This document shows, one piece after another, positions 46,157-59,646 of a stretch of DNA of 64,000 nt; the stretch's first letter is position 1; every line of letters begins with the position of its first letter. The translations under genes were made by a program, and so were the position numbers. The notes under the pieces are model-generated. The model made no database searches and was not told the origin of the DNA. It saw only the letters and a program-made list of their open reading frames with translations. The DNA lies in assembly GCA_930367205.1 (NCBI GenBank), contig OV884013.1:85809333-85873332 (forward strand), given 5' to 3'. Source of the stretch: Acanthosoma haemorrhoidale (Eukaryota; Arthropoda; Insecta; Hemiptera; Acanthosomatidae).

Positions 46157-47062
46157 TGTAGCGACCGCTAAGTACATAATATAAATCACCCTATACTCTA
46201 TTGTATATATATATATATATTGTAAATTGGTTATAATATGTTGTAAATTAATTTAAACAAATGTAAATAGCATTACCAAACCAAAAGTCATACCAGTGTA
46301 AATATTGTAAACAATAAAAACGCAGCACCAAAAAACTAGTCAGACGCCCTGGAAGGGAAAAGCAGGTAGCAAGCACCCAGGCCTCGGTGGGTCACTGCCT
46401 AGAACCAAGCGTCACCGCAACCTTGCGGTATGGTTGGTCAGAATGACACCCCAGATGATTGGCTACTGACAGCCACTACTGATTATAAACAGGGCTGGGT
46501 TTTGGCCTGTAAATCATTCTAACAAAGGCTCTCTAACTGGTGGACCTGCAGCTGCACTGATGTTTCAAGATTTGGCCTTCTTATTCATGAAAACCTCTTG
46601 ATCTCTCTTCCTAACCTCGCTATGTTTTAGTCCAGCCTTGTTAGACCCCACACTCTCCTAGTGGGATTCTCTGCCTTCGTCTCGCTAAAACTAGCACCTC
46701 CTTGGGAGAGACCTCTCCCTCGCGGACAACGGTTTCCGTGCCCTAGTGTCTCCCACGGCAATTCAGTCTGCCTCTCTCCGGTTCACACTCGCCTTTGGGA
46801 TCCGGACGGTTTTTGCCTACCCTTAGATACCGAGTGCGAATTCGTGGTCATTCCAAGACCACATAAACTACCTACAATACCTATCCTTTACCTCTTATCC
46901 TGAACATAGTGCATTGTCGGGGCACATACCTATGAAATATGGAGTCAGATAGTACAGTAGTAAGACCCATCATGAACCAATGGTCCAGTTCATAGCCTAA
47001 TCAAGCCTCACTTCATCACTAGGGCTAGGGTAACTAGGCTCCCCCGTAGTGACGACCCGACA
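46157..47062 (+). mobile_element. Solo LTR, family 1 copy 2, with 5-bp TSD
   Basis: The 906-bp unit begins TGTAGCGACCGCTAA and ends GTGACGACCCGACA. It is flanked by GTGTG at 46152-46156 and 47063-47067. It aligns from end to end with 20888-21760, including the block CTCCTTGGGAGAGACCTCTC and the TATA box (TATAAAC, 46484-46490). An inverted CCAAT (GATTGG) precedes the TATA box. The copies differ enough that they are separate old insertions, not two LTRs of one element. The TSDs also differ. Confidence 0.88.
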
Positions 47063-47067
47063 GTGTG

Positions 47068-47660
47068 TTTAATTGTAAACCCTTCATTTATACATTTATA
47101 TAAGCTAGAAATAGAAAAAAAAAAACACTATCCACGAGACCCTCTGTCCCCTTCTAATTAACCTTCTTTTTTCTGCTATGCGTTGCAAAATGAACCATGT
47201 ACCAATAAGAAATGCATTAAAGAATTCCGGTCTTATCTCCTACTTGTGTACCCTGAAAATAATGTATCCACTAGTATTTTTTACTAATTAATGTTTCAAC
47301 GGTTCGAACGCGTTCGATAGGTTATGGTGTAGAAAAAGGAAAGCTATATATTCCATCTGACAAGACGGACTGTGACGCAATACACTGACTGACCATTAGG
47401 GGCAGTGGAAGTTTTGTGAGCCAACGACATTGTCAAGGCCTCAGAAGAAATGTGAAAGGAGAAACGGCAAGACGTTTCGCCACTCCGCGCTTACTGTACT
47501 GGCCAGGGGCTGCGACGCGACCAATCGAATAGTATGGTTCTAGCAAATATTTTTGTTTCTTCAGGATCACCAATTATACCTTCAATTGAGCTTGTCCAAT
47601 CTTATTCCCGTCTAGTTCATGTTCATTAATAGTTCTATTAGTTTTTTTTTAGCAACATTT
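47068..47660. other. Spacer, nothing recognised
   Basis: 47290-47530 is somewhat GC-richer, but no frame or repeat can be supported. Confidence 0.5.
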
Positions 47661-47663
47661 CCT

Positions 47664-47707
47664 TTATTTTTCCCACATCCTATTTTATAAGTTTGAGAGC
47701 TAAGGGG

Positions 47708-47742
<35 letters not shown>
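47664..47742 (+). mobile_element. Very short LINE-A 3' end with poly(A)
   Basis: About 45 bases (TTTTTCCCACATCCTATTTT, then ATAAGTTTGAGAGCTAAGG) are followed by about 35 A. They are nearly identical to the last bases of LINE-A (13576-13611). It is an extremely 5'-truncated insertion. A TSD could not be fixed because the flank is T-rich. Confidence 0.85.
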
Positions 47743-47743
<1 letters not shown>

Positions 47744-50429
47744 TTTGTTGGAAACGGTTCTGAAACAGGGCCTCAGGAACATTTGCGGACCACAGGTCAG
47801 TACCAGTTTGCAGGGTCCCGACCTACCTGAATTGGTGGGCCAAGAGGAGAATCATTGCCTTTGTCAATGAACGGAAGATAATGAAAAGGACTGATCCAGT
47901 TCACAGATCTAGATGGGATGTAGAGAGGAGTAAGAAGAAATGAGGGAAAACTACACACAAATTATAGTTTATTAGCGATGTTAAATGTATTATGTCATGA
48001 AATAAAACCACTTTTTGTCTCTCAGCTCTATTAATTTATCCCGAAACGTTCACGAAAAAATAGGCTGTCATCTTCAAGGGTTCAAGCTAATTGGTAGACG
48101 TCAGTTGATAACACATCATGTACAATAGTCAACATCACCTCGAACCCATGAAGATAGCTGTAAGTTAGTCAAAAACGTTTAGGTCTAAATTATTAAAGCT
48201 ATGGAGAGCCAAAAAGTTTATTTATTTCATAGTACAGAAGAATACTTTCACTGACGTATGAAAGATGCTGTAGCTCACAACCCTACGTGTTCCAACCGGC
48301 TGAATTCAGTAGTAAAAAACTAATTAAACTAAACATGGGGTTATAAATGTTTACATGACTTGAATGATGCGTAACATTAAGAAAACATCCGCAAGGATGG
48401 CCTGGGGCCCTAGCATTCTTAATAAGTCACTATGCCAGACCAAAATAAGTTCAATCACTCTATACGAGAAGAAATTACTACCGACTCTCGAACCTTTATA
48501 TGTTGGAATATATTTAAATGTTGATCTCTCAAGGGATTTTTAAAGATTGTAAATTAGAAAAGTTAAAAATTAAAAAAAAAATTCAAGGAAAATATATATA
48601 TATAATTTATAAGAAAAGCGATCTTTACTATCGACCCTCGAGCTTCTATTTGTTTACACCAACTTGAATCTTAACCTAAAATGGATTCTTAACCATTTGA
48701 AAAATTAAGAATTAAAAACAATAAAATATGAGTAGTAAACTCTGTCAAGATAACATTAATTTTAAATTGTATTTGTAAAAATTGGTGTACCTCGGGTCTA
48801 TTTAATAAACAAAACCAGAAACAAAGTCAGAAAATGGGGCAGAATTTTTCACGTTCCATTTTTTCCTCATACTTCTCGTAGCAGCTTAACATAACTATTT
48901 AAACCATACCCCTATATATATTTGGCTGTGGGATAAAATTCTGAATTCTGAAATTGTATCATTTTCCGCATCAGTCAATAGTATCATCCTTTATACCCAA
49001 GACGTCATCAGCTCACTGTACTTAGGCCATTTACGTAACACTCGGTTGGCTGTGGTTTTGATTGTGCAACCATTATTTACCTGATCAGTTCGAAAGATCC
49101 AAAGGATGCCTGCTGGTAATTAGTGATAAATATCCAGTTAACATTAGTCTCTGACTGGTAATAATCTTTGGTGACCTCCAGACAGAAATTGAACAGCCTG
49201 AAAACACTGATCATATCTTACTTTACCTTCTGAGGGTATGTGCCATTTATAAGATTCCAGCAGGAATTTATCACTGCTACCTCCTTCGGTTTTATCAAGC
49301 GCTGAGAAGATTCAAAAGAACTATTTCTATATTTACATGTAAGTCTATCTGCTAGTTGAAGTGAGAGACGTAACATTTTACGTGAGGATTCCATTATTTA
49401 GCCAACTCCACGTCAGTGTCATTAATTTATTCATTTATTGGTAGTAAAAAACTAGGTTTGTCTGTAATTTTGAGTAGAGCATCAAATTAAAGGCCTAACA
49501 CCCTAGTGATATGATCTCGTATATGATTCGAGTGTCTGTTTCAACAGTAATTACAAAAATAGATTAAAACTGTCATTTAAATGGTGTTCATAACTTGAGC
49601 TCAATCCGTGACATAAAGGCTTAGTATTTCAATGGTAGTTTTATTTGATGCCCTAATGATCCTAAGAGTATATGCAGTTCCATGAAAAATAACAAAGACA
49701 ATCAATAAACTATAATGACAGCGTACTCCTTTGGGATATGAACGTTAATAAAAATGATTCAAACAAAATTATATGTATTAAGGGGATGTTATTAATAAAT
49801 GTATGTTGTTGTTTTGTTTTTTTCCAAACTAGGCGTGAATATGTTTCTTTTGTGATTTTTCTAACCCTCAAATGCTAATTTAAGAAAAACCTGTTTATGT
49901 CTTATAAATATTCTTACAAATGAAAAAGTAAGCGTGTACTTAAAACAATGATAACCTGGTATTGTTCTTCAGATAATTTTTTCTAGAATGAGGCTTTGAG
50001 ATTTCAAGGCACGCGTGAATGGGGGAAACCAGTCCTTTCTACCTTCGTCTGATCGAGTCAGTCCATTCCACCTTCGATCTTCCCAATATAAATCAGAAAC
50101 CTTCATATTTTGACCATTGCCACTGCCTGTCTGTTCGGGGTCTGGAGAGGCCCCCGTTCTAGCTAGAGATATGGAACTTTAAACAATTTTTAAATTAGGA
50201 AGATGAGAAAAGAAAGCTATTTCTGAAAAAAAATATCAATTGCCATTAAATATTTAATAATTAATAAGAAAACAATAGGCAGAAAGTCCTCGCAGTATTC
50301 TTGGACTTTTAGGTTGTATTTGATCATGTTTGGAAAACACATAGTATGAAGAAAGCAAACTATTTATGAATAAATCCCAATACACTAACTTTCATAAAAT
50401 ATTTTCTAATCCAGAGAGTTTTTAGGGTA
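47743..50429. other. AT-rich sequence without recognised genes
   Basis: Short GC-richer patches occur at 47750-47940 and 50000-50160, with no frame or splice sites that I can defend. Confidence 0.45.
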
Positions 50430-51190
50430 AAATGTGCTCCACTCATTTAAACAAGAAAATAGAGTTCCACAAGGAAGTGTGCTTGGCCCTATATTGTTTT
50501 CCTTGGCTATGGACGTGCTTGGCTCAAGATGTAAAAATGGTACTATATGCCATTGACATCATGCTATATGTTACTGGTAATGGTAAAATGGTCTGCTTTT
50601 GATGACTTTTATTCCCTCATGAAAAAAAAAAAATGAATTCATGTGGCCCAATAGTTTCTTCAATCCTTAAAAGCATACAACAACTTACAGGGCATTCAAT
50701 GTAACATTCTGTGTCTACCGAAACATGGTGGTCCTAAAGACACATCGTGGTATACTAAAAAATGAAGAAGTTGACATTCTTGCCAAAACGGCCGTTTTAA
50801 CATAGTGCTTTTACGCGATGCTATCAAGAATTTCAAATTGGCAATATGGAATGCTTGGAAAAATGATTGGAGCTTACTTACCAAAAATAATCTGAGAGAG
50901 TTTAAATCTTGGGTTGGCCTACCTAATGCTAATTATCTTATAATTATTAATGATAATTGCTAATTACAGGCCTTATGCCCTAAATACCTAATGGCTAATG
51001 AAACCCGTTCTATCTGTAGATGCTGTGGATCTGAGCTCACAGTCAAGCATATTTTGGTCGAATGTCCTGAGACATTCACTCTCACAGCGGCGAGCACGTG
51101 GCATTTCCACTTCTATTTCTCAAGCCCTTGCCAGGATAAGCGATACCTGCAGTAATCAATTGGAGCCCCGAAAAATACTTAATTGATCAA
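50430..51190 (+). pseudogene. Decayed LINE ORF2 fragment: RT core, RNase H and C-terminal CCHC
   Basis: In order, with frameshifts: the RT block RVPQGSVLGPILFSLAMD (50460-50513), then YAIDIMLYV where the catalytic YADD stood (about 50550). Then HRGILKNEEVDILAKTA (50741-50795), an RNase H C-terminal motif. Then WNAWKNDWSSLTKNNLREFK, and last a Cys-rich end RSICRCCGSELTVKHILVEC (51008-51067). RNase H plus this terminal motif marks the I/R1-type superfamily, unlike LINE-A and LINE-B, which lack RNase H. Only about 150 bp separate the YADD position from the RNase H, so the RT thumb is deleted. Ends and TSD were not found. This is an old relic. Confidence 0.72.
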
Positions 51191-51288
51191 TCCTCATGCT
51201 AGAGCCATTTATCACATTATTTTTCGTTATTTTTATAACGCTCTTTTACTTTTTTTTTTTCTTTGTCATTATTCCAATTTTTATAGTT

Positions 51289-53310
51289 TAAAGTACCGTG
51301 AAACCGGCATTATCCACGGATCAATCAACCGAGAATTCAACTAAGCAGTTTTTTTATTCAGTTTTTTTTAATTCAGGTAAATAATAAATAATATTAAATT
51401 GCTTATTTTTATTTATAATAAAGCTAGGCAAGGGGTTTTCATAGGATTAGAGATATGTATAAAACTAGTCTAAAGCATATTGAAAGATAGGAAAAAAAAC
51501 GAATTTTAACCGCTTTACCACAACGCCATTGTATCTTTAATTTTTTTAATCAATTAATCTATTGAAATGAATATGTTAGACTAACTTGATTAGTGTAAAT
51601 CAGGTTCTTGTTGTTATGAATCCCCTTCAGACAGTTTTCACTAATTTAAAATGTGTTGCCGTAGTTCTGCTTTGTGCTTAGTTGAGACAGTTTTGAGATG
51701 TCCAAATTTAACGAATTGTTCTCACGATAGAAAAAAAATTGAAAATAATAAAACGTATCCTGGGTAAAGTTGAACAAATTTTCCACTTGATTCGGAGTTG
51801 GTTAACAAACTGTTTGTGGTACCGTAAAGAAAAAACGTGACGTTTTGACTTTGTTTTGTTCACTTCAACTTCAATTGACGTCCGTTGTGCCGTTTGCAAC
51901 GGTCCATGCGCTGAGCGAGTTCCTATATCTTGTCCAATGGTAAGTGAAAAAGAATAAAGGAGCCACTTGCCAAGAGTGACTTGCAAAGTTTAAAAATGCA
52001 CAGGTTATTAGAGAGTTAGACAGTTAAGGAGAGCAGCCACACTGTTTAATGAAAATTTCAATTTCTTGGTTAAAAATTAAATTTACAATGCAGACAAATC
52101 TGGCTCATTTTAGAAAATGGTTCCTTCAAAAACCCTAATGACCCAGACGGAAAAGTCTGCTCTTGGTAACAAATCCAGCAAAGAAAGACTTACTATTTTG
52201 ACTTGTTCAAATGCATCAGGATCACACAAGTTAAAATTAATTGTTGGGAAGGCAAAACAGCCTCAGTCTTTGATAGGCCAAGCCACAAGCTGCGATGAAT
52301 CTAACTATTTTGACGTCATAGTTTAAAGTTAAGTCCGTACCTTCAGTGCGTTAATGCCCTTAAAACAGAAAGGTCTCCCTCTTAAAGCTGTTTTTTTATA
52401 ATGCTCCCTCCCATACTCAAGAATCAACTATAACAAGTGATGATGGATAAATTTTTGTTCATTACCTTCCGGCGAACGTAATAGCACTAATCCAGCCGTC
52501 AAGGGGTTACTTCGAGTTTAAACGGAGGTATCATAAAGTACTCCTTCGAGTCAAAATCGAAGAAAACAGTAACAGCCACGAGTTAATTAAAGATATCATA
52601 AAAAGAAATGGACAATAAAATACGCTGTTTTTGCGGTGTATGATGCTAGAGCAACTTTACAACTTTCATGGGACAAAATATTAGACTAGAAGATTTAACT
52701 AGAGACGCAAAAGAAAAATAAGATGAAACTGCCGCTGCTCGTTTCGAAATTACCTCAGTTTCATTAATATTGACAGACATGTCATGATAAATTGACTGGA
52801 AAGTGATAAAGATGAAAAGGGATTAAAAAAATTAACAAATAGCGAAATAGAAGTTCTTAATATAATCAATAGCAATAAGGATAGGCCTTCAACCTCTTTT
52901 CTGGTGGACAACAGAAGCGACAGTGATGAAGACGAAGGTGCGATCACTGTCGTATCTAATAAGATAAAACACAATGAAGAGTTAGAAGACATTTTCTAAA
53001 TTATTTTATACAGGAGAATGCAGATTATATCAAAACCATCACTTTACCAGAAATGAGATCAATTAGAAAAAAAAATACACCACAAAAAAATAGTAATTTG
53101 TTTGTAAATAAAAATATTGTATATGTACGAATAAAATTGCGAATTAAATTAGCATATGCATTATTTAATGAATAAATAAATTGATGATGGATGATGAATA
53201 ATGAATTTCTACATAATCAACCTTATAATTATTACAAAAAAAATTAGAATTCTCGTGGAGACCCTCCCCGTTATTACGTCTAGAGGGAATAATAGAGGGT
53301 CCACTGTGTA
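51289..53310 (+). mobile_element. Tigger/pogo-like DNA transposon relic
   Basis: The left end after TA (51289-51290) reads AAGTACCGTGAAACCGGCAT then TATCC. The right end, reverse-complemented from the TA at 53309-53310, reads CACAGTGGACCCTCTATTAT then TCC. These look like imperfect terminal inverted repeats of the kind found in Tigger-type elements, and TA is the expected target duplication. The enclosed pseudogene confirms the class. Exact ends are uncertain because the repeats have decayed. Confidence 0.7.
51698..52999 (+). pseudogene. Tigger-like DDE transposase, frameshifted and mutated
   Basis: Jerky/Tigger transposases bind the inverted repeats through helix-turn-helix domains and cut with a DDE-type nuclease. 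Following three frames from ATG 51698, I see the N-terminal HTH (TIEKKLKIIKRIL, then FGVG.QTVC) and the CENP-B-type HTH (ERVPISCPMVSEK, LAKFKNAQVIRELD). The DDE core then gives IYNADKSG (first Asp kept), KSSKERLTILTCSNASGSHK, YNAPSH and LPANVIALIQP. At 52397 the second catalytic Asp codon (expected GAT) is TAT, so the nuclease is dead. An acidic tail ends at TAA 52997-52999 (HNEELEDIF). Frame 52117-52326 is the longest intact piece. Confidence 0.85.
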
Positions 53311-56300
53311 AAATTTCATTATATTTATCATATTACTTACACTTTTTATTTGAATTCTTCTTTTTTAGAAAAAGAAAAAAAAGTTGTAATTTATCTATAA
53401 ATTCAACCGAGGGGAACCCGGGAGTGCTTATGGGTCTGGTGTTCTTGGCTGATGTATGAAATATTGGAAGGCATCGTGATTTTCACGCTCCTTAAAATGA
53501 GAATCCATGTCTTTTCTACCAGACAGGTGTGGCTGGTGTGCCACCTGTTGTACTCTCGGTCGGCCCCAGGATTGCCACGGATTTTGTTCTCTATTGTGCT
53601 CACTCGGGCCCATAATATAAATATACATATATATGTATATAAATCATTAAAACCCCAAAATGTTCACAAACTCTTGTGTTGTTAAGAATTAATTAAAGGA
53701 AATATAATCATCAAATCGTAAAATCAATAAAATGATCCTATTTATATACATGCGGGCGTCAATGACCCTTGAAACTGACAAGCACTAAAAAAAAAAAATC
53801 TTTCAAAATCAGTCCTAATGGTTCATAAAATTCACTAACTACACATTGACGATATTTGCAGTATTCCAATTATGATTCCGTTTTCTGGGCAAGTGAGTGA
53901 GAATGGAATCAATAAACCGGTGTGAAGCCTATAAAAAAAAATGGCTTTGAAACGGGTTCTGGCGGGCCCATGAAACCTGAACAAGTCTCTAAGCAATATT
54001 TTCTAGTTGATAAAAAATTGACTGTTGGATTTTGAAAAATATGGCTAAATTTAACCGAATTAACATTTATAAAATATAATCAGAGTTAATTTTATTTACT
54101 CAAAATAGGAATGTGAGTAGTACACCATGAGTGATGTATTGGCATTTGTGGCTAAAGTTAAAAATTTAGCCTTAAAATATAAAATTATATAAAGTTTAAA
54201 AATAACTTTGAATAGTAAAATTGGAAGGCAACTTCGTAGATAGAATTTTTTTAAATCTAAGAATATAATGAAGTAAATAATGAAAATGTATAAACTTTTG
54301 ACCCCACATTAATGTTTCTTAAGTAGAATTTTCGATACCAAATTCGATTAAGAATGATAAGGGGTAAAATTTGGAAGTCACGACCCTTATATTTGTCAGG
54401 AGCATATTTTGTGAAGGAATAAACAGTATTTTTGTCAAATTGAATGGAAATATCCTCCTTGGCTTGTAAGCTTTTAGTGAAGATTTGTAGAAGGTTTTTT
54501 TTTTCTTTTATACATTAAGAGTCCCGCTAAGAATTTGGCCCCTAGAAGGGATTGGAATTTACAGGAAATACAATTCACCCGAAAATGTAGAGATTTATTG
54601 TAAAATAAAGACGCACATATGTGTTCACAACAATTTTAATATTCTTTTTTTATTAACTACAATATCCCAATTTATAACCTAAAATATCTACCTACACAAT
54701 ATACCTAACAATAAGCTATTGTGTATTCACAAATTTTAACAAACACTCAAAAAAAAAAAAAAAAAACCATCATTTTCTTTGGATGGTTTTTGGGAATAAT
54801 TAAAAAAAAAAGTCCTAGAATTTTCATAATTTTATTTTACTCTACCGTATTGTACCGTCATTATGGTTCGTTGTCTTGTGTCCAATTATTGATTTACCCT
54901 ACCCCGTTTGAAAAAATTATGATAATCACCTCTAAATATTAATCATTAGTCGTAGTACTGATCTTTTAGCCATTTGACCATGGATAGCTCTCAGAGGAAG
55001 AGAGAGCACCCAACCGGAGATGGGGTGGATCTGGGCTTGAGTTACGTTAAACTTTTTTTGGAGGCTAATAATTATTAATCCTATCTACTTGAAGAATTTT
55101 CCAGAGGTCACGGTCGGCTACGGAAGATCGTGATTTTTACACAGCCAGTTTTTGAAGGTAATATCAAAAACAAAAACAGCGAGTGAGCGGAGGAAGTCGT
55201 GACTTTTTTTTGAAAAGCACATGAATAGCAGTAATTGAAATGTGTCCTTATCTTATACGTTAGGCTGTCCAAATTCTAGCTGGAATACAAATTGTTTCTG
55301 AAAATTTGAGGTCTATAACCATAAATAGTACGACGGGAGAACATATTGAGTTTTTCATATGACCGAGTATATGTTAATTCCCAAATATTTAAAAAAATTA
55401 TTGCAATCATGTTGTGGGGGTTTTCCTCACCGGAGACATTGTGCACAGACTTACCCCTATGGTTCGGAAAATGCACCCGGCGAAAGTTATGAAAATCGAT
55501 AAGCAATTGTACCAAGAGAAATCGATGATTTATAAATTTTTAGATCAATAGCCAGCGATGTAACAGTACCCATAATTGTCTAGAATATATAATTGCCCAT
55601 AATAGACAAGAATCGATGGCATTGAAATGATGATTGTATGAACTTGGTATCATGAATCAGTGTTTATTATTAGAAAAGCCATCAGAAACCATTCCTCCAT
55701 TTTTATTTAAGCATTTTTATTTTTAATCTGGGAATTATACATATTTAAAACCACATTATCAGTTTATTTTTAAGTACTTTCAAAAATGTATTCACCATTT
55801 AACCGACACTTGCAGAGTGCAGAAAGGCGAGAACCATTTTATTCCTTATCAAGTGAGGAATTGTATTTGGATAAATCATAATTTTTTATAAATTATATGT
55901 TTTTAAAAATAATTTCAATATTTATTTTTACGTTATTGTTTGTGGGGTTGATGATGAATTATCAAGGGTTTAAATGTCGTACTATTATTTTAGATTTTAA
56001 CAAACTATTTCATAAGGTCAAATGAACAATCAGTAGCTGGTGCCCACACTGAACCAGTAACGCTTATTTAAAGTACCACTTTCGCCAGAACACACCGCCA
56101 TTTCCAAGTGCTAAGAAGACTAGTTATTGCCGCGTCAAATCTGCAACTATAAATAATATTACCGTTTGATATCTAGCGTACCATTTGCAATACTGCTTTT
56201 CATCGAATGTGATTTATATTCTGAAGGTGACGGCTCAACAGTCAAAAACGTTAGCTTGGCCAACGGGTGTTGGTCAGGCGAAGTCGTGTTTTATTGAGTA

Positions 56301-57485
56301 AAAATAACTCATCAACCTATTGTCAATGAAAAATAAATAAGTGCTGTTTTTTAACGTAGTTGTTAATTATTATTTTCCACACAAATCCTTAAACCCTCTA
56401 CAGAAAGTGTTTTATTAAAAAAAAAATATATCAGATTTTATGTAATGTGATAATGATTTTATAAATTTAAATTGCAAATATATTCGAGCTAACACAATTT
56501 GGTAATTGTAATGAGTTTCAGTGCAAGCAGCCGTTGTTGGTCTGCTAACTCCATAAAATATGATTGTAAAGTAAGTGTCATTGACCAATTACTTGTTACG
56601 AAAGTATATTTTCTATCAAAATGGCTAGGACATCAAATTAAAAATTTTTAAGTGCTGGTTAAAAATATTTTTTGTGTTCTCAACCATTGTTTGATTTGCA
56701 TGTATTTTATATTCATTTTTTACGTAGCTGTTCCATGTGAGGATTGATTCGATTCATAGTGTTAAAATAAAAGTAATTTACAATAAAAATTATACAATTA
56801 AAAATTTAGTGACTTTATTAAATACTTAGTAATAAAAAAAAAACAATATTTGTTTATCATCAGGATATCAAATAAAAAAAAACCCAAAAAACTTATCACC
56901 CTTATTAAGAATACGTAGTTTATGTGTACAAAGACTATATTACTATAAATCATTACACCTGTCATAAAAATCGTGCGTTTGTGGAACAGTTTTCCATGTG
57001 ATGCCTCTCCCTTAATGATACAAAAATTTTCACTGATCCCGTCTTATCATTTAGATTAGTATATCGAATTCAAAATCTTGCCACTACGATAAATGGATGG
57101 AAAAAATAAAATAAAATACAATTTTCTGGGGAGTTACACTTACAAAATAAATACAAATTTCATTAACTGCCATTAAATAACTAATCACTCGCTAATTATA
57201 AATAGTTTCCAAGAATTTTAAACAGGGTTTACGACTGAAAATATAGTGCTGAATTTAACTGAAATACAACCGATAAGGATTTTTTTTTTTTTTTATTTAT
57301 CATGTAAACCACCTCGGTAACTGAATTGAATTGCAGGATAAATTCAAATCAAGAATAAATAAATGGCCGAGAAATCACCAACTATTTAGTTAAATGGTAA
57401 TAAAAACGATATAATAAAACTCGCAGATAATATCTTAAAATGTGGTAGGTAGTAGACCAATTGTTTTGTTCAGATTATTATCAAC
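53311..57485. other. AT-rich sequence without recognised genes
   Basis: 53403-53685 has open frames on both strands in GC-richer sequence (minus product with HFKERENHDAFQYF). It could hide an exon, but no splice sites or family support it. Nothing else is recognised. Confidence 0.45.
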
Positions 57486-57487
57486 CA

Positions 57488-57545
57488 TTTTTTTTCTTTC
57501 AAAGCTCTCATTTGAGAAAGGGGAGTGGGAAAAAATAAAATGTAA
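57488..57545 (-). mobile_element. Short LINE-A-group 3' fragment
   Basis: TTTTTTTTTCTTTCAAAGCT followed by CTCATTTGAGAAAG and GAGTGGGAAAAAATAAA resembles the antisense end of the LINE-A-group 3' UTR. It is short and old, with no TSD seen. Confidence 0.5.
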
Positions 57546-57859
57546 ATTATAAGAGTAAAAAAGTATAGTATAATGAAGGGGGAGTAATTATAGTAAGTTA
57601 AACAAATCCATTCTCCGTTTAATAGTTTATTACTCTTTTCAAAATTTTTATTTTTTTCTATTGTTAATGATTCATACCAATCCGTGAAATAAAAATTATG
57701 GTCACAAACAATTATTTAGAAGAACGTTTGCAAAGAATTTTTGTTTGTACGATGAAGATACTGGTTAATTGTTCTGTTAGATGAGGAAAAAGTATATTCC
57801 TATAATTTATGGTCAATTGGAAACAATGGCATAAATATAAACCAAATGAAGGACTTAAA

Positions 57860-58000
57860 AATTGAATTATTTATTTTCTAAATTTGCCATTATTGCATTT
57901 TAACCAATCAATTGAATTATTTTTACGATCGCTATCGTAGAACATATATACTGTCAGACGAAAGACCATCGTAATGAAAGTAGAGCTCATAGTTGGGCTC
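57860..58000 (-). repeat. Third copy of the foldback arm sequence
   Basis: Reverse-complemented, it shares GGTCTTT..TCTGA, GTTCTACGATAGCGATCGTA, AAAATAATTCAATTGAT and AAATTTAGAAAATAAA with the arms at 34499-34655 and 35758-35903, in the same order. Confidence 0.6.
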
Positions 58001-59252
58001 GGCAACTAACATTTAATTTTGTACATAAATAGTTTTTGTGTTGTACATTTTGTTTTTATAATAACCATATAAAATAATTAGCTAAAAGGTATACAAATAT
58101 AAGATAAGGCATAGCTAACCTGTTATCCAAAGAGAAGACGGCCGACTGACAGTAAATCTTCAGTACTTATCGGGACAGGACCTCTAAGGGAGAGCTTGAT
58201 CCGGAGTGGTCGACGACTCGGGTTGGACTGACTACCAGTGAGTGACTAGTAAGGTCGTCTATGGGGCAGGGGATGACGTCTGGCAGTACACTGTTGGGGG
58301 GTTGTCCTCGACATTGGCCCTTCGGATATAGGCTATTGAACCCCGCCAGCGGCGTATACATCGCAGCACCAAAGAATGGGAAAAATGCAGAAAAAATGTT
58401 CTTCGTTCAGGTAGCTCTACTGGCTTCAAAATGAAATACATTATATTATTGAAGGTGCTGAATACGATTCTGAAGTCAAATATTCTGTACAACAACACAC
58501 TAGTTTTCTTTTATCTTTAAAATACTAATTACCTAACTTAATAACTTACCTAACGTAATCTATTAGTTAATTTCGGAATATAAAAAGGTCGTTGGTGGGA
58601 CTTTTACCACTTAAATAAATGATATATTAAAGACGCCTAGTAGAACGGCTAACAGAAAATTTGGCTCTAGTGTTTAGTATTTAAAAAAAAAAGATATCCT
58701 TTATTAATCCAACGTGTACTTGATTCGGCGCAAAATGAGTGATAAAATATAAATAAAATCGATTGATCTTGTATTTTTATCAAACTTTTGGGCAAAACAA
58801 AAAATGATTTTTTCCATTTCAAGGTAACTTTTATAAAATAATGTTCAATGAATCAGTGTGATAAGAAATTGAACGAAAATTGTTCAGTTTACATCGTACT
58901 CTGACCAATTAATGTTCTTTGATTGGTCCTCATCAGGACCGATTTCTCACAGTTTCTGCAAACAACTTCACATTACTTTTACCTACAGGTCATTTACTGT
59001 TTGATTTTCCATTAAAATACTTAATTTTAGCGATGTTTAAAGCGTGAAGTAGGTCTTGCTATTTTGTTTGCAACGAATTGGCCAAGTTTTACTCTTCATA
59101 GCTTTCGCAGACCTTAAAAAAATGCAACTGTTAACGCGCAGCTATCTTGTAACGTAATGCGTCTAAACGACGAAATAATTTTCGACTGTCGTTAGATCAC
59201 ATCATAATCTACTTACCTGTTCATTAACGGTCATCTTAACGGTGACCGTGAT
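58001..59252. other. Mostly AT-rich; GC-richer island at 58130-58390
   Basis: The island has two overlapping minus-strand frames (58167-58361 and 58259-58498) with no recognised domain. It could be part of an undetected element. Confidence 0.4.
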
Positions 59253-59646
59253 TTTTTTCTTATTTTTTTTTCTTAGCTCTCTAATTATAAGATTAAGGAT
59301 GAGGGAAAAATAAAGGGATATTTCAGTTGAGTGGATCCTTATACTAGGAGTAACTGCTTGAAGGTGGTGTGAGGGAATTAAGGAGTGTGGGAAGCCTCGG
59401 TACAGGTTGATAGTTGCGGTACAGTGGTGAGAGTCTACTGGTGGCTGGGCCTAGAGTCCCTCTAGGCATGTAGTGCAGTCTTATTTAGTCGGATAGCAGT
59501 GTTGGGTGCCCGTTAGAGGCTTGTTGTTGGTGGGCCAAGCGCCGTGATGTCCACCATTTGGTCTGCTTTACCAGATCTTGAGAGTTGCCATCTTGCCGGT
59601 AGCGGTGGGGGTGTCATGTCTCGGAATAGAAGGTTTTGGCTATGTT

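Noticed and set aside
46661..46903. 80-codon frame inside the second LTR
   Set aside because: It is not conserved in frame in the first LTR copy and carries no domain. It is a chance frame in GC-richer LTR sequence.
51708..51986. Minus-strand frame that looked like an inverted Tigger HTH domain (KSKRHVFSL, then QL..SGK)
   Set aside because: The plus strand of the same bases gives a better and ordered match (TIEKKLKIIKRIL, FGVG.QTVC, VPISCPMVSEK) that runs on into the DDE core. The minus similarity is chance, so no inversion is needed.
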